A stretch of 64,000 bases of DNA, from NCBI GenBank assembly GCA_902779675.1, contig CACZCK010000015.1, positions 1-64,000 on the forward strand. Reading direction: 5' to 3'. The notes under the pieces were generated by a model. That model was not told where the DNA came from. It saw only the letters and a list, made by a program, of their open reading frames with translations, and searched no databases. The DNA comes from an uncultured Coriobacteriaceae bacterium. GTDB lineage: Bacteria; Actinomycetota; Coriobacteriia; Coriobacteriales; Atopobiaceae. The first letter of the stretch is position 1, and the number at the start of each line of letters is the position of its first letter. Shown here in pieces: positions 63,807-64,000 of this stretch. The position numbers were made by a program, and so were the translations under genes.

Positions 63807-64000
63807 ATGGACGCGTTCTGCGTGGAGAGTGATAGCGGCACGCTGCCCGAGGAGTCGAGCTTCTACCTGAGCGTCGGGCACCCGATCCCCGCCGTGTGCA
63901 TCCGCACGAGCGCCGAGCGCCCCGAAGAGCTGGACAAGGGATGCTTCGTGCTGTCCGGGATCGACGAGGTCGGCCTGCTGCAGTCGGTGGACCTGGCCGT
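63807..64000 (+). CDS. Partial unidentified gene, cut by the window end
   Basis: An open frame from ATG 63807 (or GTG 63792) to the window end, at least 64 residues (MDAFCVESDSGTLPEESSFY and onward). GC-rich third positions resemble core genes, unlike the preceding gene, which supports it being coding. No family recognised; the start is uncertain because no clear ribosome binding site is visible and the frame is open farther upstream. Confidence 0.45.
   Translation, partial: MDAFCVESDSGTLPEESSFYLSVGHPIPAVCIRTSAERPEELDKGCFVLSGIDEVGLLQSVDLA

Overview
The window looks like a chromosomal segment of a high-GC anaerobic actinobacterium of the class Coriobacteriia, most likely an Olsenella/Atopobiaceae-like gut or oral organism. 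The basis is indirect: strong GC bias at third codon positions, GTG/TTG starts with ATGA- or GTGA-type overlaps, a pheST T-box, D-lactate dehydrogenase with a fructose PTS (fermentative metabolism), and a fused RmlC-RmlD protein. Genus-level placement is inference.

Layout. (1) 104-5606: glycine cleavage genes gcvH-gcvPA-gcvPB, then a lipoate-protein ligase and dihydrolipoamide dehydrogenase; gcvT is not in the window. (2) 5640-9899: hslO and an M19 dipeptidase on the minus strand, a Cof-type HAD phosphatase, and an Rpn/PD-(D/E)XK nuclease gene whose promoter abuts a perfect LexA-type box. (3) 9996-15533: T-box-controlled pheST, a zinc-dependent phospholipase C-like protein and a GntR/UTRA regulator. 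(4) 15571-25915: an accessory island. It opens with a phage-like switch (S24 repressor, Cro-like gene, three identical-pattern operators). It then carries repeat proteins, two paralogous unknown proteins, a RiPP-like cluster with two SPASM radical SAM enzymes and three tiny Cys-rich ORFs, three further unknown proteins, and an opposing toxin-antitoxin operon that includes a probable antitoxin-toxin fusion. (5) 26182-39140: core metabolism: polyphosphate:AMP phosphotransferase, fumarase, DeoR regulator with fructose PTS IIABC, GH13 amylase, DUF2207 membrane protein, pyruvate kinase, D-lactate dehydrogenase. (6) 39262-60893: a surface-polysaccharide locus. At its head are two Xre regulators and two NusG-like antiterminators. 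Then come a WbpM-type dehydratase, aminotransferase, PglC-like priming transferase, an NAD-dependent epimerase, a PLP decarboxylase with an ATP-grasp ligase, UDP-hexosaminuronate genes, three glycosyltransferases, Wzy, Wzx and dTDP-rhamnose genes. The central part (about 45.35-57.8 kb) is much richer in AT than its flanks, and rmlB is broken by an out-of-frame internal deletion. (7) 61022-64000: a large protein with a DUF4062/TIR-like N-terminus (defence-like) and the start of an unidentified gene.

The most novel-looking parts are the two-maturase Cys-rich peptide cluster inside the island, its repressor switch, the LexA-box-controlled Rpn gene, and the decarboxylase/ATP-grasp pair in the polysaccharide locus. 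No rRNA, tRNA or CRISPR array was seen by eye.
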